NCBI GenBank assembly: GCA_900541235.1
Contig: UQIW01000021.1
Span: forward strand, 1-47,328
From: an uncultured Collinsella sp.
Lineage (GTDB): Bacteria > Actinomycetota > Coriobacteriia > Coriobacteriales > Coriobacteriaceae
Reading direction: 5' to 3'
DNA length: 47,328 nucleotides
In this document: in pieces, positions 1 to 8,261 of the stretch
Numbering within the stretch: position 1 is the stretch's first letter
How the letters are laid out: each line of letters starts with the position of its first letter
Program-made: the position numbers and the translations under genes
The notes under the pieces: model-generated
What the model was told of the DNA's origin: nothing
Seen by the model: only the letters and a program-made list of their open reading frames with translations
Database searches by the model: none

Positions 1-23
1 CGCCTGCTCGGACAGTCCCGACT

Positions 24-61
24 CGCACGGAGAGCACATTAAGTGCTCTCCGGCTCGTGCG
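24..61. repeat. Interrupted inverted repeat (hairpin) at window edge
   Basis: Bases 24-37 pair with 43-51 and 57-61 through a 9-bp inner stem (GGAGAGCAC with GTGCTCTCC, loop ATTAA) and a 5-bp outer stem (CGCAC with GTGCG), with a 5-nt bulge at 52-56. There is no T-run on either side, so it is not an obvious intrinsic terminator. It lies beyond the gyrA terminator and probably belongs to whatever lies left of the window. Function unknown. Confidence 0.5.
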
Positions 62-123
62 GAACTCGCGATCGACTTCATATGCCGCCGCGCGGCCGGG
101 GCGAACGTGGGTCCAAAATTGTC

Positions 124-157
124 AAAAAAGCGGTCGGCGCGCAGGTGCGCCGACCGC
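124..157 (-). terminator. Intrinsic terminator of the gyrBA transcript
   Basis: An 11-bp perfect GC-rich stem (130-140 with 147-157, 6-nt loop) is followed on the minus strand by six T (complement of 124-129). It lies about 40 nt past the gyrA stop, as expected for the end of the gyrB-gyrA transcript. Confidence 0.85.
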
Positions 158-197
158 CGATATATGGGGTCTGATATTTTCTACCAGCTAGTTCCTC

Positions 198-2939
198 TTA
201 CTCGTCGAGGAGATCTTCTGGCATGTCGTTGCCGTCGCCTAAATCGACAGGGGTTTCTTCGGGGGCAGAGCCGTCTTCTGCACCTTCGCCCTCGGGCTTC
301 TCTTTGGCGGCTGTCATGCGAGCTACGGCGCAGATGCGGTCGTTGTCGTCGACGGTCATCATTTTGACGCCCTGGGTGGCGCGGCCGGTCTGGCTGATCT
401 CGTCGGTCTTGACGCGAATGACCGTCGCGCCTTCCGTCACGATGAACAGCTCGTGTTGCGGGCCCACCGTCTTCATGGCCGCGAGGTTGCCCTTACGCTC
501 GGTCATCTGAATGGTGTAGACGCCCTGACCGCCGCGGTTCTGCTCTGGGTAGTCCGCAACCGGCGTGCGTTTGCCGTAGCCGCGCTCGGTGATAACGAAC
601 AGATCGCCGTTGCCGTTAGTGACTTCCATGCCCAGAACGCTCACGCCGTCCTTCATACCGATACCGCGAACGCCGCTGGTATCGCGGCCGGTGGCGCGCA
701 CCTGCTCCTCGGAGAACATGATCGCCTTGCCCGCGGTGGTGGCCAGGATAATCTTGTCGCCCTCGCGCACACGGCGCACGGCGAGCAGCGCGTCGTCGTC
801 TCTCAGATTGATGGCGATCAGGCCATCACGGCGGCTGCGGTCGTAAGCGCTCATCACGGTCTTCTTGACCATGCCGCTCTTGGTGGCAAACATCAGGTAC
901 TCGTCGGCGGGGAACTCGCGGCAGCTGATGACACTCGCGATCTTCTCGCCTTCCTCAAAGGGCAGCAGGTTGACGATCGCGGTGCCGCGCGCCTGGCGCG
1001 TACCCACCGGCAGCTCGTGCACCTTCAGGCGGTAGACCTTGCCCTTGCTCGAGAAGAACAGCACGTACTCGTGCGTGGACGCGATAAACATCTCGTCGAT
1101 GACGTCGTCCTCTTTAAGGTTGACGCCCGACACGCCCTTGCCGCCGCGCTTCTGGGCGCGGTAGGCAGCCACCGGGATACGCTTAACGTAGCCGGTGTGG
1201 GTGATGGTCACGACCATGTCCTCGTCGGCGATGAGGTCCTCGACATCCAGGTCCTTCTCAACCTGGCTGATCTCGGTGCGGCGTTTGTCGCCGAACTTTT
1301 TCGAAATCTCGCGCATCTCCTCCTTGATGACGCCCAGGATCTTCTCCTCATGCGCCAGCAGGTCCTCGTAGTAGGCGATGGCGCGGCGCAGACCGTCCAG
1401 CTCTTCCTGGATCTTGTCGCGCTCCAGGCCAGTCAGGCGGCGCAGCTTCATCTCGAGGATGGCCGTGGTCTGCTCGGGCGTAAAGCCAAAGCGCTCGATC
1501 AGGCGGCCGCTTGCCTCGGAGTCGGTCTGCGAGGAACGGATAATGCTGATGACCTCGTCGATATGGTCGAGAGCCATCAAGTAGCCCTCGAGGATATGGG
1601 CACGTGCCTGGGCCTTCTTAAGGTCAAAGCGAGTGCGACGGGTGACGACGTCGACCTGGTGGTCGATGTAGTGCTGCAGCATCTCGCGCAAGCTCAGGCA
1701 TTTGGGAACGCCGTTGACGAGTGCCAGGTTGTTGGCGCCAAAGGTCGTCTGCAGCGAGGTGTACTTATACAGGTTGTTGAGCACGACCTGCGGAATGACG
1801 CCCTTCTTGAGCTCGATGACCAGACGGATGCCCTTTTGGTTGGACTCGTCGCGCATGTCCGAGATGCCCTCGATGCGCTTGTCGTTTACGAGCTGGGCGA
1901 TCTTCTCCTGCAAGGTGCCCTTGTTGACCATGTAGGGAATCTCGGTAAAGACCAGGCGGCTGCGACCGGTCTTGGTGGATTCCACGTGGGCCTTGGCACG
2001 CACGGTAATGGAGCCGCGACCGGTCTCGTAGCTCTGCCTAATGCCGGCGCTGCCCATGATGATGGCGCCGGTGGGGAAGTCCGGACCGGGCATGATCTGC
2101 ATAAGCTCGTCGACGGTGGCGTCGGGATTGTCGATCAGGTAGCAGGTGGCCTCGATCGCCTCGGTGAGGTTATGCGGGGCGATATTGGTGGCCATGCCGA
2201 CGGCGATGCCCTGACTACCGTTGACCAGCAGGTTGGGAAAGCGCGCGGGCAGCGCCACGGGCTCGGCGAGCGACTCGTCGTAGTTGGGCTGCCAGTCGAC
2301 GGTATCCTTTTGCAGGTCGCGCAGCAGCTCCATGGCAGGCTTTGCCAGGCGGCTCTCGGTATAACGCATGGCCGCCGCGCCGTCGCCATCGATGTTGCCG
2401 AAGTTGCCGTGGCCATCGATGAGCGGTGTGCGCATGGAGAACCACTGCGCCAGACGAACCATGGCCTCGTAAACCGCGGAGTCACCGTGCGGATGGTACT
2501 TGCCGATAACTTCTCCGACCGTCCAGGCCGACTTCTTATGCGGGCGGTTGGGGTAGATGCCACTCTCGTTCATGGCGTACAGGATGCGGCGGTGCACCGG
2601 CTTTAGTCCGTCGCGCACGTCCGGCAGGGCGCGCGCCGTGATGACCGACATCGAGTACTCGATGAACGACTGCTTCATCTCGCGGCCGAACTCTGAAATC
2701 TGGAGCTGACCGCCGTTGATGTCCTCGCCGGCCGAAGCGCCACGATCGACCGCGCCGAAGCTCTCCTCGAGCTCGGCGTCGTCATCCTCATCATCTTCAT
2801 CCTCGGCGTCGGGGTTATAGGAATCCGGATCGCCGTCCTCGCCCTGCTCGGCGCGGGCGAGTAGGCGCTTCAGATCATCGGGCATGCCGGCGTCGCCGGC
2901 CTCGTCCATACCCTCATTGTTGTTGATATCGTCTGCCAC
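198..2939 (-). CDS. gyrA: DNA gyrase subunit A
   Basis: Type II topoisomerase A subunit: cleaves and rejoins DNA in the A2B2 gyrase that introduces negative supercoils. At 913 aa it is slightly longer than usual. The breakage-reunion core starts near residue 82 (ISEFGREMKQSF). The catalytic tyrosine is Y193 in AAAMRYTES. The quinolone-resistance region reads HGDSAVYE (151-158), with serine at the E. coli Ser83 position and Glu at the Asp87 position, a susceptible-looking arrangement. The C-terminal pinwheel domain has a GyrA-box-like QKRGGKG. Unusual are an ~80-residue, very acidic N-terminal extension (a D/E run near residues 45-60) and an acidic C-terminal tail. Start is GTG at 2937-2939, with GAGGAGGT a few bases upstream. 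It lies 178 nt downstream of gyrB and is probably co-transcribed, with a large palindrome in between. Confidence 0.97.
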   Translation of the reverse strand: MADDINNNEGMDEAGDAGMPDDLKRLLARAEQGEDGDPDSYNPDAEDEDDEDDDAELEESFGAVDRGASAGEDINGGQLQISEFGREMKQSFIEYSMSVITARALPDVRDGLKPVHRRILYAMNESGIYPNRPHKKSAWTVGEVIGKYHPHGDSAVYEAMVRLAQWFSMRTPLIDGHGNFGNIDGDGAAAMRYTESRLAKPAMELLRDLQKDTVDWQPNYDESLAEPVALPARFPNLLVNGSQGIAVGMATNIAPHNLTEAIEATCYLIDNPDATVDELMQIMPGPDFPTGAIIMGSAGIRQSYETGRGSITVRAKAHVESTKTGRSRLVFTEIPYMVNKGTLQEKIAQLVNDKRIEGISDMRDESNQKGIRLVIELKKGVIPQVVLNNLYKYTSLQTTFGANNLALVNGVPKCLSLREMLQHYIDHQVDVVTRRTRFDLKKAQARAHILEGYLMALDHIDEVISIIRSSQTDSEASGRLIERFGFTPEQTTAILEMKLRRLTGLERDKIQEELDGLRRAIAYYEDLLAHEEKILGVIKEEMREISKKFGDKRRTEISQVEKDLDVEDLIADEDMVVTITHTGYVKRIPVAAYRAQKRGGKGVSGVNLKEDDVIDEMFIASTHEYVLFFSSKGKVYRLKVHELPVGTRQARGTAIVNLLPFEEGEKIASVISCREFPADEYLMFATKSGMVKKTVMSAYDRSRRDGLIAINLRDDDALLAVRRVREGDKIILATTAGKAIMFSEEQVRATGRDTSGVRGIGMKDGVSVLGMEVTNGNGDLFVITERGYGKRTPVADYPEQNRGGQGVYTIQMTERKGNLAAMKTVGPQHELFIVTEGATVIRVKTDEISQTGRATQGVKMMTVDDNDRICAVARMTAAKEKPEGEGAEDGSAPEETPVDLGDGNDMPEDLLDE

Positions 2940-3020
2940 GTTACCTCCTCATGGTTTGCGTGGTCCATTAGTTCCCCACCACGGAGACGGATTACCGGGA
3001 ACACCGGATAACCCTCCTAG

Positions 3021-3117
3021 GTTTTCCAGGTGCCCCAGGTTGCCCTGAAGGATGAGGGCGCACGCCTTGCGTGCGGCGCCCGAAATCCTGAAGGGCAAGA
3101 TGGGGTGCCTGGGAAAG
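3021..3117. repeat. ~100-nt imperfect palindrome between gyrB and gyrA
   Basis: Arm 3021-3052 is complementary to arm 3086-3117 at roughly 25 of 32 positions, with mismatches clustered in small, mostly symmetric internal loops. The centre (3056-3081) forms its own strong hairpin: GGGCGC with GCGCCC, then ACGC with GCGT, loop CTT. On the gyrase transcript this would be one long stem-loop starting immediately after the gyrB stop codon. No T-run follows, so it is not a standard terminator. It could be an mRNA stability or processing element, or a REP/MITE-like repeat. Confidence 0.75.
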
Positions 3118-5148
3118 CTAGGCGTCTAAGAATCGTGCGTCATGTGCGTGCTTCTCGATGTACTCGCGGCGATAGCCGACCTCGGAACCCATGAGCTCGC
3201 GCACGGCGCGGTCCGCCACCACGGCGTCCTCGATCGACACGCGCTGCAGGATACGGGTCTTGGGGTCCATCGTCGTCGAGGCAAGCTGCTTGGGGTCCAT
3301 CTCGCCCAGGCCCTTGTAGCGCTGGACGGTATAGCCCTTGCGCTTCTTGGTGATCTTGCCATCCTTGGCCTTGCCGTCCTCGTCGTTGTCGTCGGGGTTC
3401 AGGCCCAGGCTCTGAATGGTGTCGCGCAGGATCTCGTCTTCGGGCTGGCGGCCGTTGGGATACACGTAATGGATCTTGTTGCGTACCTTAATGCCAAAGA
3501 TGGGCGGGCAGGCAACATAGACATAGCCGGCATCGATCAGCGGGCGCATGTACTTGTAGAAGAACGTCAGCAGCAGGATGCGGATATGCGCACCGTCAAC
3601 GTCTGCATCGGTCATGATGATGATCTTGTGGTAGCGCGCCTTGCTGATATCGAAGTCGCCACCGTCGCCGGCGCTCGTCGTGATGCCGCAGCCGATCGCG
3701 GTGATCAGGGATTGGATGGTGTCGCTCGAGAACGCGCGGTGGTCACCCACGCGCTCGACGTTCAAAATCTTGCCGCGCAGGGGCAGAATCGCCTGGATGT
3801 CTCGGCGACGGCCGTCCTTGGCCGAACCGCCTGCCGAGTCGCCCTCTACGATAAAGAGCTCGGTCAGCTCGGCATCGCGTACCGAGCAGTCGGCGAGCTT
3901 GCCGGGCAGCGACGCCGTCTCGAGCAGGCTCTTGCGGCGGGTCGCCTCACGCGCCTTGCGGGCGGCGTTGCGGGCCTTGCATGCCTGCTGGGCCTTCTTG
4001 ACGATCTCGCGGGCGGGTTTGGGATGCTCCTCCAGATAATCGGTCAGCCCATCGGTCACGATCTTGAGCGTGAGCGCGCGCATGTAGGAGCTGCCGAGCT
4101 TGGCCTTGGTTTGGCCCTCAAACTGCGGGTCGGGCAGCTTGACCGAGATGACGGCCGAAAGCCCCTCGCGCACGTCGTCGCCGCTCAGGTTGGCCTCCTT
4201 CTCCTTGAGTAGGTTCTGCTTGCGAGCGTAATCGTTGATCACGCGGGTGAGAGCGGTGCGGAAACCCTCGAGATGCATGCCGCCCTCGGGGGTGTAGATG
4301 TCGTTGGCAAACGACATGACGTTCTCGCCGTAGCCGGCATTCCACTGCAGGGACACCTCGACCTCGCCCATCTTGGTCACGGGCGCATCCGGATCCGACT
4401 TGCCCTCGATATAGATGGGCTCCTTGAAGGCCTCGGGAACGTCTTTGCCGTCGTTGAGGAACTTGACGAAGTCGATGATGCCGCCCTCGTAGCAGAACTC
4501 CTCCACGTGGGGAGTCGCCTCGCGCTCGTCGGTCAGCACAATCTTTAGATTCTTATTGAGGAACGCCGTCTCCTGCAGACGGTTGTGCAGCGTATCGAAA
4601 TCGTAGACACAGGTCTCGAAAATCTCGTCGTCGGGCCAGAAGCTGACGGTGGTACCCGTCGAATCCGAGGTGCCCACGACCTCCATCTTCTTGACGGTCT
4701 TGCCGCGCGAGAACTCCATCTCGTAGACGCTGCCATCACGGCGCACCTGCACGACCACGCGCTTGGACAGTGCGTTGACGACGGAGATGCCCACGCCGTG
4801 CAGTCCGCCCGAGACCTTGTAGGCCGAGTTATCGAACTTCCCGCCGGCGTGCAGGATCGTCATAACGACCTCGAGCGTCGGGATCTTTTTGATGGGATGC
4901 TCGTCGACGGGGATGCCTCGCCCGTTGTCGACGACCGTGATGGAGTTGTCGGCGTGGACCGTCACGTGAATCTCGGTGCAGAAACCGGCCATGGCCTCGT
5001 CAACGGAGTTGTCAACGATCTCCCACACCAGGTGATGCAGGCCGCTGGCGCTCGTCGAGCCGATATACATGCCCGGGCGCTTACGAACGGCCTCGAGACC
5101 TTCGAGAATCTTAATCTCGCCGCCATCGTAATCGTTTTCGTTTGCCAC
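3118..5148 (-). CDS. gyrB: DNA gyrase subunit B
   Basis: ATPase subunit of gyrase, 676 aa, normal for the short (non-proteobacterial) form. The GHKL ATPase domain shows EIVDNSVDEA (catalytic E43, Mg-binding N47), VVDNGRGIP (D74) and GGLHGVG (114-120). The TOPRIM domain shows LFIVEGDSAGGSAK (E435) and DADVDGAHIR (D514-D518). The C-terminus has YKGLGEMDP. Start is GTG at 5146-5148 with GGAGG a few bases upstream. It reads toward gyrA. The 5149-5197 gap up to the preceding terminator should hold its promoter, though I see no strong -35/-10 pair there. Confidence 0.97.
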   Translation of the reverse strand: MANENDYDGGEIKILEGLEAVRKRPGMYIGSTSASGLHHLVWEIVDNSVDEAMAGFCTEIHVTVHADNSITVVDNGRGIPVDEHPIKKIPTLEVVMTILHAGGKFDNSAYKVSGGLHGVGISVVNALSKRVVVQVRRDGSVYEMEFSRGKTVKKMEVVGTSDSTGTTVSFWPDDEIFETCVYDFDTLHNRLQETAFLNKNLKIVLTDEREATPHVEEFCYEGGIIDFVKFLNDGKDVPEAFKEPIYIEGKSDPDAPVTKMGEVEVSLQWNAGYGENVMSFANDIYTPEGGMHLEGFRTALTRVINDYARKQNLLKEKEANLSGDDVREGLSAVISVKLPDPQFEGQTKAKLGSSYMRALTLKIVTDGLTDYLEEHPKPAREIVKKAQQACKARNAARKAREATRRKSLLETASLPGKLADCSVRDAELTELFIVEGDSAGGSAKDGRRRDIQAILPLRGKILNVERVGDHRAFSSDTIQSLITAIGCGITTSAGDGGDFDISKARYHKIIIMTDADVDGAHIRILLLTFFYKYMRPLIDAGYVYVACPPIFGIKVRNKIHYVYPNGRQPEDEILRDTIQSLGLNPDDNDEDGKAKDGKITKKRKGYTVQRYKGLGEMDPKQLASTTMDPKTRILQRVSIEDAVVADRAVRELMGSEVGYRREYIEKHAHDARFLDA

Positions 5149-5197
5149 ACGTCCTCCTTCAGCTAAGAAAATGTGTACAGCCTTACTAGTTTATCGT

Positions 5198-5227
5198 AAA
5201 AAAATACCCTCGGGAGCGAGGGTATTT
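5198..5227 (-). terminator. Intrinsic terminator after the dnaN-recF-DUF721 genes
   Basis: Stem 5202-5212 pairs with 5217-5227 (AAATACCCTCG with CGAGGGTATTT, loop GGAG). On the minus strand it runs into a T-run complementary to 5198-5204. It separates the recF/DUF721 transcript from gyrB. Confidence 0.85.
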
Positions 5228-5253
5228 GGCTCTACAAGGCCACCAGATGCGAT

Positions 5254-5817
5254 TTAAGGCTCTTTCTCGCTTTGCACGCCCTTGGCCCACTCGGCACTGG
5301 CTCTCATGGCATTCTCGAGGGCCTCGCGCAGTTTTTGGTCTTCGATGGGCGCCACTTGGCGCTCGATCTCGCCGCGTTCGGCTTCGCTTAGATCGGCGTG
5401 CGGAACCGGCGGTCGCTCGGTCACGGCCGGGCGCAGGCGCTCCTTGGCAGCCGGCGGCGTGTGACCGGGCGCGGTCGTTTTGAACACCAGGCCGTCCACA
5501 TGCGCGCCGGCCCGCTCCATGCGCGCCCGGATGATCTCGCGCAGCAGCGTCATCTCCTGCGTCCACGAGGGCGAATCGAGATACACCAGCAGCTCATTGG
5601 ACTCGGGCAGGTAGCGCAGGCCCGTCACGTGGCGTCCCTCGCGCGTGCCCGAGCACACCGCATTCCAGGCACGATAGACCGCGCGCGACTCCTCGGCAGC
5701 CTCCATTTGCGCGCGGCGCTCAGGTGTCGCGGCCGCCAGGATGCGCTGACGCTCGGCATCCAAAAAGCCGCCAAAGGCAACCGTTCCGTTCTCGCGCTCG
5801 TAATTAGCACGCCTCAC
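5254..5817 (-). CDS. DUF721 / DciA-like protein
   Basis: A 187-aa protein placed in the DUF721 family by its position between recF and gyrB and by the core around residues 45-110 (YRAWNAVCSG, then LLVYLDSPSWTQEMTLLR). Family members of the DciA type help load or operate the replicative helicase DnaB; that function is inferred here from family and neighbours. The C-terminal third is charged and Pro/Glu-rich, probably disordered until a final helix. Start is taken as GTG at 5815-5817, inside the last codons of recF (14-bp overlap), implying translational coupling. I see no convincing Shine-Dalgarno sequence. Confidence 0.75.
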   Translation of the reverse strand: MRRANYERENGTVAFGGFLDAERQRILAAATPERRAQMEAAEESRAVYRAWNAVCSGTREGRHVTGLRYLPESNELLVYLDSPSWTQEMTLLREIIRARMERAGAHVDGLVFKTTAPGHTPPAAKERLRPAVTERPPVPHADLSEAERGEIERQVAPIEDQKLREALENAMRASAEWAKGVQSEKEP

Positions 5818-6910
5818 CCATGCTCACCACCTTGGCTCGTTCAAGCAGGTCATCAGTAAAGTACCCCAAGTTGGTGGTGGTTATGACCGTCTGGATGTCA
5901 TCACCGATCAGCTGCAGAAAAGCGCCTCGGCGCCCGGCATCGAGCTCGCTCATCACGTCGTCCAAAAGCAGCAGTGGCGCGGTGCCCAGGATATCGCGCG
6001 CCACGGCCACTTCTGCCACCTTCCAGGCAAGCACCAGCGTTCGCTGCTGCCCTTGGCTGGCAAACGAACGGGCAGATCGACCCGCAACGGTAAACTCAAT
6101 CTCGTCGCGATGCGGACCCACAAGCGTCACGCCGCGGCGCATCTCCTCATCGGCACGCTCATCGAGGGCCGCGAGCATATGCTCGTACGCCCAGCCCTTA
6201 AGTTCCTCGCGCCCCTCGGTTTGAGGTAAATCCCCCAGTGTGGATACATAGGACACGCCTGCGTCCTCGCCGGACGCCACCTGCCCATACGCGGCGCGCA
6301 CATGGCCCGCCAGTCGGTCGAGCAGGGCCAAACGATGCACGAGCAGGGCTGACCCGGCGCGGGCGATGGAGTCATTCCACGCACCGAGCATCTCGCGGCA
6401 GCACCAGGTCTCCTTGAGCAGGGCGTTGCGCTGCGTCACGCAACGCCCGTAGGTGCTCACCAGGTCGGCGTAACGGGCGCTCAGTTGCACGCCAAAGTCA
6501 TCGAGGGCGGCGCGGCGCACGCTGGCGCCGCGCTTGACCATATCCAGATGATCGGGGCAAAACAGCACGCTCGGCATAACCCCGCGCACGCCGGCAGCCG
6601 AGCACCTCTTGCCGTTACGGCTAAACGAGCGCTTGCCGTCCTCAACACCCAGCCCCATATCGAGCACGCGGCCATCGCCCTCGAGCCTCAACGCGAGCCT
6701 GCACGAGCCCGTGCCGTCGTGCACGAGCTCGGTAGCGGTGGGATGCCTAAACGAGGCGCCGCTCGTCAAAAGCTGCAGCGCCTCTATGAGGTTGGTCTTT
6801 CCCGCCGCGTTGGGTCCCGCAAGCACCGTCACGCCTTCGTCCAGGTCAAGACGGTAGCTATCGAAACTGCGGTAGCGCGCGACGGAAAGGTTGCGGGCAA
6901 ACATGGTCAT
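5804..6910 (-). CDS. recF: DNA replication and repair protein RecF
   Basis: SMC-like ATPase of the RecFOR gap-repair pathway, 368 aa, full length. Walker A is GPNAAGKTNLIEAL near residue 33. The ABC signature region is FASQGQQRTLVLAWKVAE and Walker B with D-loop is LLLDDVMSELDAGRR near the C-terminus. Start ATG at 6908-6910 is 9 nt past the dnaN stop. A second in-frame ATG lies two codons later and neither has a clear ribosome site, so translation is probably coupled to dnaN. Its 3' end overlaps the DUF721 gene. Confidence 0.95.
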   Translation of the reverse strand: MTMFARNLSVARYRSFDSYRLDLDEGVTVLAGPNAAGKTNLIEALQLLTSGASFRHPTATELVHDGTGSCRLALRLEGDGRVLDMGLGVEDGKRSFSRNGKRCSAAGVRGVMPSVLFCPDHLDMVKRGASVRRAALDDFGVQLSARYADLVSTYGRCVTQRNALLKETWCCREMLGAWNDSIARAGSALLVHRLALLDRLAGHVRAAYGQVASGEDAGVSYVSTLGDLPQTEGREELKGWAYEHMLAALDERADEEMRRGVTLVGPHRDEIEFTVAGRSARSFASQGQQRTLVLAWKVAEVAVARDILGTAPLLLLDDVMSELDAGRRGAFLQLIGDDIQTVITTTNLGYFTDDLLERAKVVSMGEAC

Positions 6911-6919
6911 GGCGCAGCG

Positions 6920-8023
6920 CTAGATGCGAACCGGCATGACCAGGTACAGATAGTTGATCTTGTCGTAGGACTTAAAGATACCCGCCTGCGAGTAGCTCTT
7001 GAGCTCCAGCGTGATCTCCTTCTCCTTGGATAGGGCATTGAGGCACCCGAAGATGTAGTGGTAGTTGAAGGCGATGGTGCCCGACTCGCCCTCGGCCTCG
7101 ACATCGATTGTCTCCTGCGCCAGATCCTGGTCATTGGAGATGGAGGACAGGCCCATCTGGCCGTTCTCGACATCGATCTCGAACTTGACGGCGGGGTTCG
7201 CGCTCGCGATGACCGCCACGCGCTTGAGGGCGGCATTAAAAGCCGCCACGTCGATCTTGACGCTCGTCACGCACGAATCGGGGATGAGCTGCTTGTAGTT
7301 GGGGTACACGCCCTCGATACGGCGCGACACGTAGGTGGTGTTGCCGGCCTCAAAGACGACCTGGGTGTCGGTAGCCCCGATCATGATGGTCGCCTGGCTG
7401 GCCATGATGTTCAGCGCGTCGTTAAAGGCGTCGGCCGGAACGTTGAGTTCAAAGGAGCCCTCGAGGGTTGAGGTCTCGACCTGCGTATCGCACACGGCCA
7501 AGCGGAAGGAATCGGTCGCCACCAGGCGCACGGTGTTGTTCTCGACCTTCATGTGCACGCCACCCAGGATGGGGCGGGCCTTGTCAGTCGAGGTGACGCG
7601 CCACACGCGGCCGACCATTTCGGACAAGATATCGGTCGGCAGTTCCACGGCGCTCTCGATGGCATAGGCCGGAAACTCGGGGAAGTCATTGGCATCGAGC
7701 GTGTTCAGGCGGAAAGAGCTCTTCTCACAACCAATCAGCACCTGACGCTCGGACAGCTCAAAGGTGACTGGGGCATCGGGGAGGGTCTTGGTGATATTGG
7801 AGAGCATCTTACAAGGGATAACCATCTCGCCCTCTTCTTCGACATGTGCCGCGATGCGATGACGGATCGAGATGGTGTAGTTAGAGGTCTGGAATTCCAA
7901 GATGCCGTCTTGCGCCTTGACGAGCACGCCCGACAGGATGGGAAGGGTGGATGCCGAAGCGACGCCCTTCATAACGACGCCGATGGCTTGTGTAAGCGAG
8001 CTCTGGCTGACGGTGAACTTCAT
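6920..8023 (-). CDS. dnaN: DNA polymerase III beta sliding clamp
   Basis: Ring-shaped processivity clamp, 367 aa, usual length, with three repeated domains. It starts MKFTVSQSSLTQAIGVVMKGV and ends with YLVMPVRI, the canonical clamp C-terminus (M-P-[VM]-R). Start ATG 8021-8023 has AAAGG about 10 nt upstream. It follows dnaA across a 238-nt AT-rich gap with DnaA-box-like sites, then recF, giving the standard dnaA-dnaN-recF order. Confidence 0.97.
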   Translation of the reverse strand: MKFTVSQSSLTQAIGVVMKGVASASTLPILSGVLVKAQDGILEFQTSNYTISIRHRIAAHVEEEGEMVIPCKMLSNITKTLPDAPVTFELSERQVLIGCEKSSFRLNTLDANDFPEFPAYAIESAVELPTDILSEMVGRVWRVTSTDKARPILGGVHMKVENNTVRLVATDSFRLAVCDTQVETSTLEGSFELNVPADAFNDALNIMASQATIMIGATDTQVVFEAGNTTYVSRRIEGVYPNYKQLIPDSCVTSVKIDVAAFNAALKRVAVIASANPAVKFEIDVENGQMGLSSISNDQDLAQETIDVEAEGESGTIAFNYHYIFGCLNALSKEKEITLELKSYSQAGIFKSYDKINYLYLVMPVRI

Positions 8024-8261
8024 CTTTTAATACCTTTCTATAGATATAAATATCTTAATAATAGTAATAGCACTGACGAAACTGTTGATTACTCCCAAAG
8101 ACGCAGGTCAGACCCAGAAAGAGAATCGACAGCAACCTGTGTGCAACGGGGGTGGTTTTCCACGTTCAAAACCTGCGCAAAACTTTTCATCACCGCGGGT
8201 TGGGTTTTAAACACCTTATGCCCGTGGTTTCGACAAGTTTTCAACAGGTGTCTCTATTTCC
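8024..8261. other. dnaA-dnaN intergenic region, candidate part of oriC
   Basis: A 238-bp gene-free spacer between dnaA and dnaN. It has a very AT-rich stretch (8041-8070) near dnaN, which could be a DNA-unwinding element and/or the dnaN promoter. A cluster of same-strand 9-mers close to TTTTCAACA lies toward dnaA. Position between dnaA and dnaN is the standard oriC site in many actinobacteria. Origin activity is inference. Confidence 0.6.
8156..8246 (+). promoter_or_regulatory. DnaA-box-like array (four sites)
   Basis: Same-orientation 9-mers: TTTTCCACG at 8156-8164, TTTTCATCA at 8184-8192, TTTTAAACA at 8205-8213 and TTTTCAACA at 8238-8246. They fit a relaxed DnaA box (TTATCCACA in E. coli), with A commonly replacing the second C. 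The exact TTTTCAACA recurs twice in the other origin patch at 11451 and 11504. They could serve origin firing and dnaA-dnaN autoregulation. Confidence 0.55.

Noticed and set aside
453..2606. 717-codon open frame antisense to gyrA
   Set aside because: A shadow of a high-GC gene: repetitive His/Asp/Val/Leu composition, no domain, and fully inside gyrA. Similar long shadows antisense to purB (31507-32982) and the BIG_2 gene (34990-36510) were dropped for the same reason.
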